64,000 nucleotides of DNA, from assembly GCA_963575745.1 (NCBI GenBank), contig CAUYUJ010018549.1, positions 260,001 to 324,000 on the forward strand, in the 5' to 3' direction. Position 1 is the stretch's first letter. Every line of letters begins with the position of its first letter. Position numbers and translations under genes: made by a program. The DNA comes from Prorocentrum cordatum (taxonomy: Eukaryota; Sar; Dinophyceae; Prorocentrales; Prorocentraceae). Below, piece after piece: positions 30,126 through 41,180 of this stretch. Below the pieces are notes generated by a model, which was not told the origin of the DNA, did no database searches, and saw nothing but the letters and a program-made list of their open reading frames with translations.

Positions 30126-31040
30126 TGCAATCTGCCGACCCCACCTGGTCGGACCCCATCGAGGAGTCCTCTACGAATGTCGCCGACGTCGAGAAGTCAG
30201 CCCCGCACGCACACCAACCAGCCCCTCGCCCAACGACTCCCCATGTGCAATCCCGTTTTTTGATGGCCACGCCTCTGGAGAGGGCTACGCACGGTAGGTT
30301 CGCGTCGTGCCGACCGGCGGCGACCCCACCGCCGGCGTTCAACGTTGAGCACCTGCGGCGGCCTAGAATCGGTCGATGTTGAACGATTCGGCTTTTCGGA
30401 AACGGCCGATGGTTCAAGATTGAACGATTCCCGTGGTGTCAGGAATCAACGCCGGGGTCGACACGACACGAACCAGTGGTAATTATGCACCACCACCATG
30501 CCTGGCCTGAGGTCCATCCTGCGGCCCCCGGAGGGTGTATACGGTCAAGAATGTTGGCTCACCGTGTCGCTCTGCCGTTTCTGGCCACCAGGCTGTGGCG
30601 CGACACGCGTCCACGTCCCCATTCCCCAAGGCGTCCACGTCCCGAGTTTTGCCGAGCCTCCCACCCATCGGAGCGGAGCGCCGCTCGCAGGGTATCGCAT
30701 GTCGCCGGGGCCGCCGGGGCGACAAGCTATGCAGCATCGTTCCCGACTGTAGGCCTTCCTGGCCTCGGCGCCGGGAGGGCTAATCCAACAGGCCAGGGCC
30801 CAGGATGGCCTGGCCAGGCGTGGTCCCTGAGATGCAGCGTTGCAGGAAAAGTGCAACACCGCGAAAAAGTACGGCCAGAGCCCCAGACCCCACCTCCGCG
30901 CGCCCCTCTGCGAGCCGCATCGATCTGTGAGGGCCACGGGAGCCGACGCTGGGCGAGATCGCCCGCTGTGGGAAGAATCGTAACGCGGGGGTCTGAGTGG
31001 TGGTGGTGGGGAGTCAGGAGGGAGAAACAAACACAGACAC
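30126..31040. other. unique DNA, no gene seen
   Basis: Contains the second copy of the 29930 segment (30180-30255) and otherwise mixed unique DNA. No exon bounded. Confidence 0.4.
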
Positions 31041-31173
31041 AATGAATCGTCGATCCCCAGGAAAAGATTAGAAACTATGGGAAGTGGGGGGGAGACGACA
31101 CTCCACAAAATATTGAACAATATGGAGGACGTTGGAATTTGTGTCTACTTATTTGTGTGTCTCTGGCCCCTTT
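31041..31173. repeat. dispersed repeat family C, copy 2
   Basis: AATGAATCGTCGATCCCCAG, TATGGGAAGTGGGGGGGAGA, then TTTGTGTCTACTTATTTGTG and TGTCTCTGG. It follows an ACAGACACA segment, as copy 3 does. Confidence 0.65.
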
Positions 31174-31189
31174 GGGCGGGGCCTCCTGC

Positions 31190-31490
31190 GCGGCGCAACA
31201 GCGCACCCAGCCGTGCGGTGGAGGCTGCCGCCGCAGTGGCCGCGGAGGCTCCCGCGGATGCCCCCGCGTCACCCGCAGCCCCGCGGACGCGCGCCGCCGC
31301 TGCGGCGGACGAGCGCGCCGCGCTGGAGGCGCGCGCGGACGCGCGGACGCTTCGGCGAGGCGTCGCGGCCGCGGAGGCCCTCGCGGCGGCGGCACCGCCG
31401 CCGCCCGCCGCCCCGCGGGGCGCTGCCGAGGGGAGGCGGGCGCGCGCCGCGGCGCGCCGCGGCGTCGCGGCCGCGGCGACGGCGAGGTGC
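31190..31490 (+). CDS. possible Ala-rich exon
   Basis: An extremely GC-rich segment open on the + strand reading RAVEAAAAVAAEAPADAPAS, then DERAALEARADARTLRRGVA and further Ala/Arg-rich sequence with an internal repeat (RRGVAAAEALAAA, RRGVAAAATA). It could encode an Ala-rich helical linker, or be pure GC bias. It is placed between repeat C and a CCT microsatellite. The DNA is open in other frames too, so support is weak; no splice sites are favoured. Confidence 0.3.
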
Positions 31491-31494
31491 CTTC

Positions 31495-31821
31495 TCCTCC
31501 ACTTCCTCCTCCTTCTCCTCCTCCTCCTCGTCGGCCACGCTCCACCTCCTCGTCCTTCCTCCTCCTCCTCCTCCGTCGGCCACGCTCCACTCCTCCTCCT
31601 CCTCCTCCTCCTCCTCCTCCTCCTCTCCTCCTCCTCTCGTTGTACTCCGCTCCTCCTCCTCCTCCTCCTCCTCCTCGTTGTCCTCCTCGTTTTCCTCCTC
31701 CTCCTCCTCCTCTTCCTCCTCCTCCTCCTCCTCCACCTCCTCCTGCTCCTCCTCCTCCTCCTGCTCCTCCTCCTCCTCTTCTCTCTCCTCCCTCTCCTCC
31801 TCCTCCTCCTCCTCCTCCTCC

Positions 31822-31854
<33 letters not shown>

Positions 31855-32005
31855 TCCTCGTTGTCCTCCTCCTCCTCCTCCTCCTCCTCCTCCTCCTCCT
31901 CCTCCTCCTCCTCCTCCTCCTCCTCCTCCTCCTCCTCCTCCTCCTCCTCCTCCGCATGCGCATGCGCATCCGCATGCGCATCCGCATCCGCATCCGCATC
32001 CGCAT
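31495..32005. repeat. CCT microsatellite and GCATCC satellite
   Basis: About 460 bases of CCT with GTT/GCT interruptions, then GCATGCGCATCC and GCATCC units to 32005. Confidence 0.95.
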
Positions 32006-32473
32006 TCTCCTTGGGCCTGCCCACATCTTTTGGATGTATTTTCGAGGGGCGCTCGTGATTTAGGGGGCGTTGGGACGAGGACCACTTTGGGCCGAGGAGG
32101 CGCTTTCATTCCTATGATCTAGGTCGGGAAGCCTGTTCGTGGCCGAGACTCGCCATGGCTAGAAAAGGCTCTCCCCTATATCTGTATATATGTGCGTGTA
32201 TTGGAGGTGATGGGGGTGAGATCGAAGTTGACCGGAGAGCCTCCCTACCGGGAAATAGATTTCGGTTTCGTGTTCGTGCGTGCCGTGCGTGCGGGCGAGG
32301 CGAAGCTGCGTGGGCGGGCGAGAGAAAGCCTCCTGTGGCTGAGGCTCGGCCGGAACAAATGTTTGGCGACCCGGCGTCCGGGGCCGGGCGGTGTCCCGCC
32401 GGTGTTCCGCCGGTGTCCCGGTGTCCCCGGCGAACGGTGCCGCGCAGTGTCCTGCTGGTGTCCCGCCAGTGTC
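32006..32473. other. unique DNA with GGTGTCCCGCC minisatellite
   Basis: From 32390 the sequence repeats CGGTGTCCCGCCGGTGTTCC-like units. No exon seen. Confidence 0.45.
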
Positions 32474-32476
32474 CCC

Positions 32477-32573
<97 letters not shown>

Positions 32574-33666
32574 CGATGGTGATGGTGATGGTGATGGTGG
32601 TGATGGTGATGGTGATGGTAAGGATGAGGATGAGGATGAGGATGAGGATGATGATGATGATGGTGGTGATGATGAGGAGGAGGATGATGAGGATGATGAT
32701 GAGGATGATGATGATAGTGGTGATAGTGATGATGTTGTTGATGATGGTTATTACTATGATGATAATGATGACGATGATGATGAGGATAATGATGGTGGTG
32801 GTGATGATGGTGATGATGGTGATGATGATGGTGATGATGGTGATGATGGTGATGGTGATGATGGTGATGATCGTGATGAGGATTCTGATGATGATGCTGC
32901 TGATGATGATGACGTCGATTGTGAGATCGATTGTTATATCGGTAGTGAGATCGATCGTGGGAGATGATGATGATGACGATGAGGATGATGATGAGGATAA
33001 TGGTGATGATGGTGACGATGATGATGATGGTGATGATGGTGTTGAGGATGCTGATGATGATGTTGATGATGATGATAATGTCGATTGTGTGATCGATTGT
33101 GGTATCGATAGTGAGATCGATAGTGAGAGATGATGATGCTGATGATGATGAGGATGAGGATGAGGATGATGATGAGGATACTGATGATGGTGGTGATGAT
33201 GATGTCGATGATGATGACGATGATGATGCTGATGATGATGATGATGGGGATAATGGTGATGATGATGTTGTTGATGATGATGTTGATGATGATGACGATG
33301 ATGATGAGGATGAAGCTGAGGATGAGGATGTTGATGACGATGATGGTGGTGGTGATGATGATGTTGTTGATGATGATGTTGATGATGATGACGATGATGA
33401 TGAGGAGGATGAGGCTGAGGATGAGGATGTTGATGATGGTGGTGGTTGTGATGATGATGACGATGTTGATTATGATGATGGTGGTGATGGTTATGAAGGT
33501 GATGATGGTGGTGATGGTGATGATGGTGATGATGATGGTAATGATGATGATGGTCATGATGGTGATGATGATGATGAGGATTACGATGATGATGATGATG
33601 TTGATGATGATGTTGATAATGATGATGACGTCGATTGTGATATCAATCGTGAGATCGACAGTGAGA

Positions 33667-33715
<49 letters not shown>

Positions 33716-33890
33716 CTGATGCGGATGCGGATGCGGATGCGGATGATGATGAGGATGATGATGATGATGGTGGTGGTGATGATGATGTTGATGATGGTGA
33801 TGATGATGACGATCATGATGATGGCGATGATGATGATGTGAGATCGATCATGAGATCGACAGCGAGATCGATAGTGAGATTGATCGAGTG
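32474..33890. repeat. 1.4 kb GAT satellite with recurring TCGAT spacer
   Basis: GAT/GGT/GAG triplets interrupted four times (32909, 33077, 33628, 33838) by a non-triplet spacer of ~50 bases rich in GATCGAT and TGAGATCGA, each followed or preceded by GTGAGAG or GTGAGAT. Asp- and Met-rich frames are artefacts. Confidence 0.9.
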
Positions 33891-34225
33891 CCACGTTGGT
33901 TCCCCCCTCACCTCCTTATCACCCGAAGGGTGGTCGTATAGGTATATATGTATATATATATATATATATATTATCATACGCACCTCTCCGAGGGAGTAGA
34001 GCTCAGAGGCGATTAATGCGCACGCGTCCGCGATTTTTCTGGGCGTTTCGCTCGGGACATCCTCGAAATTCTGAAAATCGGTGGCACCCCTCACGCAGAT
34101 CGTGACGTCAGGGTCCAAAAACACATGGGAATTTCAACATGTTAACATAAAACCTTCAAAAACACATTGTAATTTCAATAGTTGTGACCCCGATTCTCAG
34201 GGAATGGCGGTTTCGCTTGAAAAAT
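33891..34225. other. unique AT-moderate DNA
   Basis: Contains a short TA repeat at 33944-33970 and otherwise nothing recognised. Confidence 0.4.
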
Positions 34226-34495
34226 CCTTCCAAAATCGAGCCCCAGACCCCGCCTCGGAGCCTCCTGGGGGCCTCCTGGAACCTCCTGGGCCTCCTGGGG
34301 CTTTCTGAACCTTCTGGCACCCCAGACCCCGCCTCGGAGCCTCCTGGGGGTCTCCTGAAACCTCCTGGGGCCTCCTGGGGCCTCCTGCGGCCTCCTGGAG
34401 CCTCTTCGGGCCTCCTGAAGCCTCCTGGGGTCTCCTGGGGCCTCCTGAGGCCGCCTGGGGCTTCCTGGGGCCTCCTGGGTGGGGCTTCAGAACTA
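34226..34495. repeat. GGGGCCTCCTG minisatellite, J-like
   Basis: About 20 imperfect CCTCCTGGGG units of 9-12 bases. A block CCAGACCCCGCCTCGGAGCC occurs twice (34244 and 34322), so larger units are also duplicated. Confidence 0.8.
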
Positions 34496-34865
34496 CATGC
34501 ACACAGAGACACAAATCACGCCCAACACATCACACGCTAGACAAACATAACACACACACACACACACAACACCTACAACACACAAAAAGCACGCACCACA
34601 CAAAGCATACATCACACACACACACACACGCACAACACTCACAATCCTGGGGCCTCCTGGAGCCTCTTCTGGTATCCAAGTCGGGCCTCCTGAGGCTTCC
34701 TGGGGGGTCCTGGTACACACATCGCAAGGTGTGGCAACCCCACTTGCGCTCGAGTGCGACTTCGATGTTGCATTTCACTCCTGCTTCAAACGCCCCTTCA
34801 GTTTTTTGTATGAGCCTGGGCACACACGTGCCACTAGTGTGTATATATATATATATATATATCCT
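34496..34865. repeat. CA repeat, J-like remnant and TA repeat
   Basis: ACAC-rich DNA at 34500-34640, a second short CCTCCTGGGG block at 34645-34710, and a TA run at 34840-34862. Confidence 0.7.
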
Positions 34866-35642
34866 CATGGCAACACGGTGACTGTGTTGGGCACGCTTGG
34901 GGCTCCGTGAGGCTTCTCGCCGCCACGGCTGGAGTCCCTTGGAAGCTCTGGGCAAGATGCACCCAAAGAGTTGTCCTGGGGGCCAGTTCTGAGGAGGGAG
35001 GCCCAGATCTCCCGCGGCTCATGAAGATCGCGCGGGCGTTCCCCCCCCCCCCATTTTTCCAGCGTCCGAAGGCCGTTTCCGGGATCGGGGGTCTTTTCAA
35101 GAAACGGTTGAGGACGAAAAGTGACCCTTGGGAAAGGGGTCGACTGCTCCAGGGGCCGGCGACGCAAATCAATCAAGCCAGATATCTGGGGAGATGGGCG
35201 GCAGACGTCACACGCGCATCCCGACGAGACCCCTCGTGGGCCCATCTCCCCGCCGTGCTTTTCGCCGTCTCTCTGATTTCCTCCCCGGCCTCCTCCCATT
35301 CGGGCCCCCACCATCGTGAGGCGATCACGCCAAAGATCGACCTGACCAATCTCACCTACGGGCAAGCAAGACCTCAGCGCGCAATGCCATGTATTTTCAG
35401 TGGTGACACCTGCTGTGCTACTTGAGCGCGTCCTGGGGCACGCCGCACGCCAGCGGCCACTTTTGGGCCCCCTTCCTTTCCTCTTCTCTCTGCATCGGCC
35501 CTTCAACGCCTTCCAGTGGCTTCTCCTCCTCTGCCCTCCCCTCCCCCCCATCCCCCGCCCGCCTCCTCTCTCCTCCCTACCCCCCTCCCCCTCCCCCCCC
35601 TCTCCCCCTTCTCTCCCCGCCCTCCCCTCCCGTTAAACGTGT
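34866..35642. other. unique DNA, no gene assigned
   Basis: Mixed unique sequence; a CCT/CCCC pyrimidine stretch occupies 35522-35632 directly before the retroelement's left direct repeat. Confidence 0.4.
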
Positions 35643-35766
35643 TGCCTCCGCAGGCATCCTGGCTCAGGACAGCTGGGCCGCCGAAGGTTTCGGAGCCTGC
35701 TCAGGGCCAGCAGGAAGAGGAGCTCGCGATAGGGTGGCTGTGATGCCGACGCCCGCCGATCAGCAC
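35643..35766. repeat. left direct repeat of retroelement
   Basis: GCAGGCATCCTGGCTCAGGA, CAAGGTTTCGGAGC-like, then CGCGATAGGGTGGCT and GCCGACGCCCGCCGATCAGC. The partner copy is at 38918-39043. Confidence 0.7.
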
Positions 35767-35829
35767 TGGTAGCGCGGAGCAAAATCACACACGGAGTACG
35801 CAGAGGCCAAGGCTGGGAGTTCAGGAGAG

Positions 35830-36650
35830 GCTCGCCAGGGCCTCGGATTCATCGGGTGGTGGTCTCAGGGAGCGCACATTCACGGTGGACGCGCTGGACC
35901 CGAGGGGCTACAAGCGGGGGAAGCAGTGGACGAAGGCACGACTGCTCCGGAGCAACATTCAGGCGGCCGACAAGGGGCCGCTGCTCTTCACGTTCCTGGA
36001 CGACCTCGCGCACGCGATGTTCGACGACGTCGTCGTGGACAAGGACTTGGCCGTGGAAGGACGGGAGCAGTTGATATTTCAGCGGTTCGGCCAGAGGCAC
36101 GCAGGCACGGAGCCAGAGGACAGACTGGCGGAGGCGCTCGACGCGATATATGATTCGAAGTGGGAGAACAATGAGACACCACGAACTACGTGGGGTGGGC
36201 GCTGCAGGCCTTCGCGCGGGCGCAGCAGGAAGGAGTTGCATACCCAGAGGAGGCGCAGGGCCATGTGCTGCTTCGGGGTGCTCGTCTGGAGCCGGCCGAT
36301 CGCGCGGTGGCGCTCGCTGCGGCGCAGAGGTCTTGGAAGATATGCAGGTTCTCGGCGGCACCGAGGACGACATGCCGGACGCGACCGAAGCCCAGCCATT
36401 GGATGATGCACTTAATACGTGGACGAGGAGGAGGCGGAGGAGGCACAGGTGAGGGAAAGCGAGGCGCTCGACGTGTTCGCGACCTGGTCCAAGAACCCGG
36501 GGGCGTGGAATGGGGGCGCGCACAGCCATCGACAACACGAAACCGAACCGGAGGCGCCAAGAGCTCGCTGGGCGAGGTGAGGAAGCGCCCCAAGTTGTTC
36601 AGCTGCCGCAAGCTGGGACATGTTTCGAGGAACTGCCCGGAACCGCGGAG
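35830..36650 (+). pseudogene. broken copia-type Gag with defective zinc knuckle
   Basis: Gag packages the element RNA. Pieces lie in three frames: RGYKRGKQWTKARLLRSNIQ and LFTFLDDLAHAMFDDVVVDK (frame of 35885), then after a one-base slip near 36180 YVGWALQAFARAQQEGVAYP and GHVLLRGARLEPADRAVALA (frame of 36190). The GARL-DRA segment matches my memory of dinoflagellate copia Gag. Another slip near 36340 puts the following acidic stretch in a different frame. A zinc knuckle (LFSCRKLGHVSRNC, about 36592-36636) keeps C-x4-H-x4-C but has Leu in place of the first Cys. It is therefore inactive by frame and motif. Confidence 0.65.
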
Positions 36651-36749
36651 ACAGCCAGTGGGATCGTCATCGTCACGACCAGCCACGGCCTCAGCTCGCT
36701 CGTTACGCTTCTGCTCCGTGCTCTCGGCGGCGCGACATCGGACACCCTG

Positions 36750-37205
36750 GGGCCTGATCCAGGCAGCGCTGGAGGAAGGTCAAAGCAGATGGCGATGGAG
36801 AAGCCTGACCCGCGGGAGGACAAGCTGACAGGCCAGGCGACGCACAGGGCGGTGAATTTCACGAGCGACGAGGGCCAGGGGCGCGACGACAGCGGGCGCG
36901 CGAGGGGCATCATCGATGATGAGACGCTGGAGGTGCACGAGCAAAGCTGGTCCGACGCGGGTGGCCGCGAGAAGGACTACTAGCACGTGGCGGACAGGAC
37001 GACGGCGGTGTTCCGCTTCGGCAACAACGACACGCAGAGGTTCAGTCGCAAGGCCTGGGCGCCGCAGTGGATCCCGAGCCCGCGTGCACATCGCGCCTGG
37101 GATGACGTCGCTGCTGCTTTCCAAGAAATGGCCCAAAGACTTGGGAAGTGAAAGATTGGCAGGGGCGGGCTCTGCGGCTCGCAGGTCAAGCACAACAAGG
37201 GTCAC
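36750..37205 (+). pseudogene. broken copia protease region
   Basis: Continuing in the frame of 36510: a GIIDDE segment where an active aspartic protease would have Asp-Thr/Ser-Gly, then a TAG stop at 36981-36983, then in the same frame HVADRTTAVFRFGNNDTQRF. After a frame change comes RVHIAPGMTSLLLSKKWPKD then LG. The order FRFGN-x-x-TQR, then RVHI, then PLLLS-KKW-LG fits retroviral-like aspartic proteases of copia elements from protists. The catalytic triplet is not intact. The DNA after 37200 has lost similarity until the RNase H part. Confidence 0.55.
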
Positions 37206-37299
37206 ATGATCACAGCGCCCCAGGAGCAGTCACCAAAGCATGAAGACGTTGAATGTGGACCAGGCGGCGCGGGACGAGCGCGATATGAGTCCCAAAAAG

Positions 37300-38120
37300 A
37301 CCTCGGCATGCAGATCGGCGCTGGGCGAGGGCAGTTGGTTGCAGTCGCAGACTCGTCTCGACTTGCCCGCGCAGGTGATGCTCGGCGCAGCAGCAGACAG
37401 GTAGCCCGTCAGCAGATACTCAGGAAACAATCAAACAGATGATTCGACGTGCTCGTCAATTTTCAGATATGGCCATCACATGTCACGCCGCCCCATCTGA
37501 AGCCTCATGGCCACGACGCACGGACGCGACACCTGCGAACGCGAGCAGAGAGGGCACCCAGCCAGGTTAAGTCACTAGCTCAGTGACCAAGGAGGCTCTC
37601 GGAGATCCGGATAGCCCGCGGACAGCGCCGGCGCGGCGTTCGCGTCGCTCGAAAACTTGTAGCGGCCGCAACGCTGGCGGGAAACATCCAGATTTTGGCC
37701 GAGGGTCGATGGGTATACTCCAGGAAGCGACGGATGTCGAGTTCGTCGAGGTGAGTCGTTCGCCAAGAGGGGCCTGGTGCGTTCTCGATTGTAAGTCGCG
37801 CGCGACAATATCAGTGGGTCGGGGACCCCAGTCAAGGGTAAGAGGACGGCGATCGATGTTCTCATTGCCAGGGGCTCTACATCACGGCCGTCGGCAACGA
37901 TTCGGCATGGCACATCTATCACGTCAGCAAGCAGACGGGCCCATTAAAGACGAGGCGAGACGGATCGACGCGTTGCGAGCAACATCGCGAGGTGCACGCA
38001 CCTATCAATCCGCCGATGAAACGGCGCTTCTTCGACGAGCGGCCGAGGAGAAACGAAGGCGACGAGAGCGAGTCAAAATGGCGCAGACTCAAACGCAATC
38101 AGTAGCAAGTTTGGCCCAAG
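37300..38120 (+). pseudogene. end of copia reverse transcriptase and RNase H, broken
   Basis: Fragments: SWLQSQTRLDLPAQVML (the usual Trp-Leu-x-x-Gln-Thr-Arg-x-Asp-Leu box that closes copia reverse transcriptase), IKQMIRRARQFSDMAIT, then after a stop VTKEALGDPDSP and an RNase H-like tail. In another frame are VKGKRTAIDVLIARG and HLSRQQADGPIKDEARR, which corresponds to the conserved copia C-terminal Ala-Asp-x-x-(Thr)-Lys box. The final residues RRAAEEKRRRRERVK are a basic tail. At least one stop near 37570 and several frame changes are present. Integrase and the polymerase core are absent between this part and the protease. Confidence 0.6.
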
Positions 38121-38189
38121 ACCAAGCAGTCTGCAACCGCGGGCCGATTGTTCCAGCGAGCGAGGAGGCGCGCGACGACGCAATGGCGT

Positions 38190-38822
38190 TCGCCGCGGCG
38201 GGGGCAATGGACTCCGCGAGGTGCCTGATCGAGACGCCGGGCAAGTCGAGGGCCGCGGCCATGCAGAGGGCGCTGGTCCGGGCGAAAATGAAGAGCGAGA
38301 TGATGGCGGCATCCCGGCGCGCGGCATGCTGGCAGCGAATTTCTACATCAACGCCGTGAACGCGCGGGTGAAGGGGCCTGCAGCTCGCGCGGAGCGGGCG
38401 CTGGACGACCTCGAGCAGCTCGAGTAGGCCTACGCGCTCTTGGCGGGCCCGGGCTGGTCTGGCCTGCCCGCCGCGGCGCCTGGAACGGAGGCGCTGCTCG
38501 ACGCGCTCCGCAGATCCCCGTGAGCAGCTACGTCAGGCAGAAGGAGCAGGACGGCGGCGGCTCGGGAACCGAGTTCAAGGTCTGCGCGGGCGTTCCGGTG
38601 GAGGAGGACTGCTAGAAGGCGATCAAGACCATCGCGATGCTCCGGGCGACCGAGCTGGTCGGATATCCGATCTGGCGCATCATGTTCCGCAGGGCGATGG
38701 CCGAGCAGTTCGGCGCGGCGGTCAGCGAAATCATCGATCATGAGTTGGAGCCTGTTGACTGGGTCGATGAGGAGATGCACGACGTGAGATCCAAGTGCGT
38801 CAAGGGCCACAGGCGCCAATGA
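38190..38822 (+). pseudogene. degenerate ORF of unknown origin downstream of pol
   Basis: Coding-like DNA in changing frames: RVKGPAARAERALDDLEQLE ends at TAG 38425-38427. After a frame change, SSYVRQKEQDGGGSGTEFKV runs to an in-frame TAG at 38613-38615, then KAIKTIAMLRATELVGYPIW and MAEQFGAAVSEIIDHELEPV to a TGA at 38820. It is not recognised. It lies between the pol remains and the right direct repeat, so it may be an extra element ORF or a captured host fragment. Confidence 0.4.
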
Positions 38823-38917
38823 GGCCGAGCGCGAGCAGTCGGCAAAGGCGAAGCGCCGAGGCAGCCCTTTCAGTGGCCGCTTTCTCGATGAGGACGTAGA
38901 GCAAGCGTTGAACACGC

Positions 38918-39043
38918 CGCCTCTGCAGGCACCCTGGCCCAGGGAAGCTCGGCCACCCAAGGTTTCGGAGCTTGTTCAAGGCCAGCGGGAAAAAGGGAGT
39001 GCGCGATAGGGTGGCTCAGCTGCCGACGCCCGTCGATCAGCAC
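38918..39043. repeat. right direct repeat of retroelement
   Basis: Partner of 35643-35766: GCAGGCACCCTGGCCCAGGG, CAAGGTTTCGGAGCTTGTTC, GCGCGATAGGGTGGCT and GCCGACGCCCGTCGATCAGC. Confidence 0.7.
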
Positions 39044-39321
39044 CTCAGCACCGCCCCTCCCCTGGCCGCTCCAGTTTCTAGTTCCCCCCCCCTCCCAGCG
39101 GTGGAGTCGCTGCCTCGCGGCGTGCCGCATCGCGTCCCCTGCCGCCTGAGAGCGACCGTCGTTGCCACCGCCGCCGCGAGCGGCTTCCCGCGCCGAGGCG
39201 GATGCGCGCGCTCTCTGAAGTCTGGCGGCGCGGAGCCCGTTTTCCGAGCACGTTCCGCGAGCCCCTGCCAACCCAGACCCCCTTGCGATCTGAAAAATTA
39301 CGACCGGGGGGTGTTCGTTGT
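39044..39321. other. unique DNA, no gene seen
   Basis: GC-rich; no exon supported. Confidence 0.35.
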
Positions 39322-39450
39322 TTGTTGCCTCTGGGGGCCCTTTGCCGTGCCTCGGGGCCGTCAAACAAGCATTCGGCATGAAAAACTGGCCCTGGCGAAG
39401 GGGTCCAGATCTCTGGGGGTCGGCGTTGTGACAAAGATCGCGACGTCGGG
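39322..39450. repeat. dispersed repeat family L, copy 2
   Basis: TGCCTCTGGGGGCCCT, GGGGCCGTCAAACAAGCATT and GGGGGTCGGCGTTG correspond to blocks at 21282-21395. Confidence 0.5.
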
Positions 39451-39703
39451 GGTGGGAAGCCCGACGGGGGTCCAGGCTCTTGGGCCGCCGACCCCCCCCC
39501 CTTTGTTATGCCACCTCTTCCTATCTGCCCCGGGGATTCCAGGGCCCTTGGCTTGTGCACGAAGGGATGGTTCGAGCATTCCGCTCTCACAGAGTTCTGT
39601 CGTTTTTGCATGGCGCCCCACTGCCTCACAGCCGCGCCACTGGCGGTGGACCTTGTCCCACGCTTTGCCAGTGCACCTTCGACGTGCACGGCCTCTTTTT
39701 TTT

Positions 39704-39738
<35 letters not shown>

Positions 39739-40685
39739 GCCGCCCCCGCGTGAGATTCCAGGAGACTCGACCCCCGCTGTTTACAAGTCCGCCAGGGCCC
39801 TCCACCTTCTCCCCTCCTTCCCCTAAGCTTTTTATACGGTCGAGCATCTGGTTAAGGCCCCCCCTTCCCCCCCCCCCCCCCCCGAAAAGCTGGGCCAACG
39901 TGTCTTAACAAGCTTGCTGGAAAAAGCTGGCCCAGCTTCTTGAGCGCGTTCGCCCCTCCACCATTTACAACAGACGTTGGCCCAGGCTGGTTTCAAGAAG
40001 CTTTCTGGAAGCTGGTCCAGGTTTCTTGGATGACAGTCGTTTCGATTATATGTCGGGCTGTAGTCACCATTCCCTTTCCTCGCTCCCCCATCCCCCACCC
40101 CCGCGCGCGACGGGGGGGGGGCAAGTGGACAGGGAAGCGGGGGAGGGAGGGAAGGAAAAAACAGTAGAAGCAACAGGGGGACGATGGGGAAGGATGGGAA
40201 GTCGGGGGCGGGGGGAGGTGACGAACGTGGATGTGGAGGCAGTGTGGTTGAAGGAGGAGGTGGAGGAGCAGCAGCAGCAGCAACAGCATGGGCAGGACGG
40301 CGGGGGCAGAAGGAAGGAGGGATGCGGGAAGGACTCAGACATCCCGCGGCTGGAAAATCGAGACGGTCGGCGTTTCGCCACCCTAGGCTCTGGGGACAGG
40401 TTCCGGGACGTGGCACAATCAAACGCGGCTCGGGATGGAACGTGGGCCAGTCTCAAAGAGTCGGGAGCTCTGGGGGCCCACGTTTCGAAGAGATCACGCC
40501 GTCGCAAACTTGGGAAGCAGGGGGGAAGGAGGGAGGAGCCGTCGCAGCAGGACAGTTGGGGCGGCAGCGCCACTCGGGGCGATCGTAGCGATCATCGGCA
40601 CGGCGGCTCTCGTGCGCCCGCAACCAGGCGCGAGGATCAGGGAGCAGCAGGAGGAGGATGAGGAGGAGGAGGCGGCCATGCCTTG
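39451..40685. other. unique DNA with CT run, no gene assigned
   Basis: A CT dinucleotide run lies at 39702-39737. From 39880 to 40030 several AGCTGG(C/T)CCAG and AAGCTT(G/T)CTGGAA segments occur in direct and mixed order. From 40090 the sequence is purine-rich and open on the + strand without motif. Confidence 0.4.
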
Positions 40686-40687
40686 AA

Positions 40688-40711
40688 TCTGTAATACGTG
40701 AGTATTACAGA
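40688..40711. other. perfect small hairpin
   Basis: TCTGTAATAC, loop GTGA, GTATTACAGA: a 10-base perfect stem just before a TA-rich satellite. Confidence 0.7.
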
Positions 40712-40743
40712 TGTAAATACAAAACAGATGCACGTATGCACAC

Positions 40744-40777
40744 ATATATATATATACACATATATACATACATGTGT

Positions 40778-40820
<43 letters not shown>

Positions 40821-40821
40821 A

Positions 40822-40900
<79 letters not shown>

Positions 40901-40905
40901 CATGT
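40744..40905. repeat. TA and CATATA microsatellite
   Basis: TA dinucleotides, then about 14 CATATA units. It can adopt cruciform or Z-like structures; Tyr/Ile-rich frames are artefacts. Confidence 0.95.
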
Positions 40906-41180
40906 CCCGCCGCGACGACTCAACCCCAGGAGTGGGCGGAGGAGCAGCACTCAACCCCAGGAGTGGGCGGAGGAGCAGCAGCAGCAGCGGGAGGAGGAGA
41001 ACGCAGCCCCGTGGGCCCAGACGTGCGGCGGGCGTTCTTCCCGAGGCGGGCCCACCACTGCTTTCGGGAGGGGGGCCAGGCGGTGGCACCCACCGCCCTT
41101 GGCCCCACGAGGCGGACCTGGGGCGTTTGAGCTTCGCTTGAGCTCCTGGTGCGAGCTCTGTCTGAGCTCTGTTTCCTCGG
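40906..41180. other. GC-rich DNA with a 30-base tandem duplication
   Basis: CTCAACCCCAGGAGTGGGCG with GAGGAGCAG occurs twice in tandem (40919-40981). No exon bounded. Confidence 0.45.

Larger units (their letters stand above)
35643..39043 (+). mobile_element. decayed Ty1/copia-like retroelement with flanking direct repeats
   Basis: A ~3.4 kb interval bounded by direct repeats (35643-35766 and 38918-39043, roughly 80-85% identical). Between them, in gag-pol order on the + strand, are Gag with a zinc knuckle, a protease-like part and the RNase H end, all interrupted by frameshifts and stops. Integrase and nearly all of the reverse transcriptase are missing, so the copy cannot be autonomous. 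The flanking repeats are short for LTRs and TG...CA ends were not found, so calling them LTRs is inference. Confidence 0.65.

Noticed and set aside
40744-40905. TATA-box promoter
   Set aside because: The TA run is a simple repeat, and no gene starts downstream; dinoflagellate promoters also do not usually use a TATA box.
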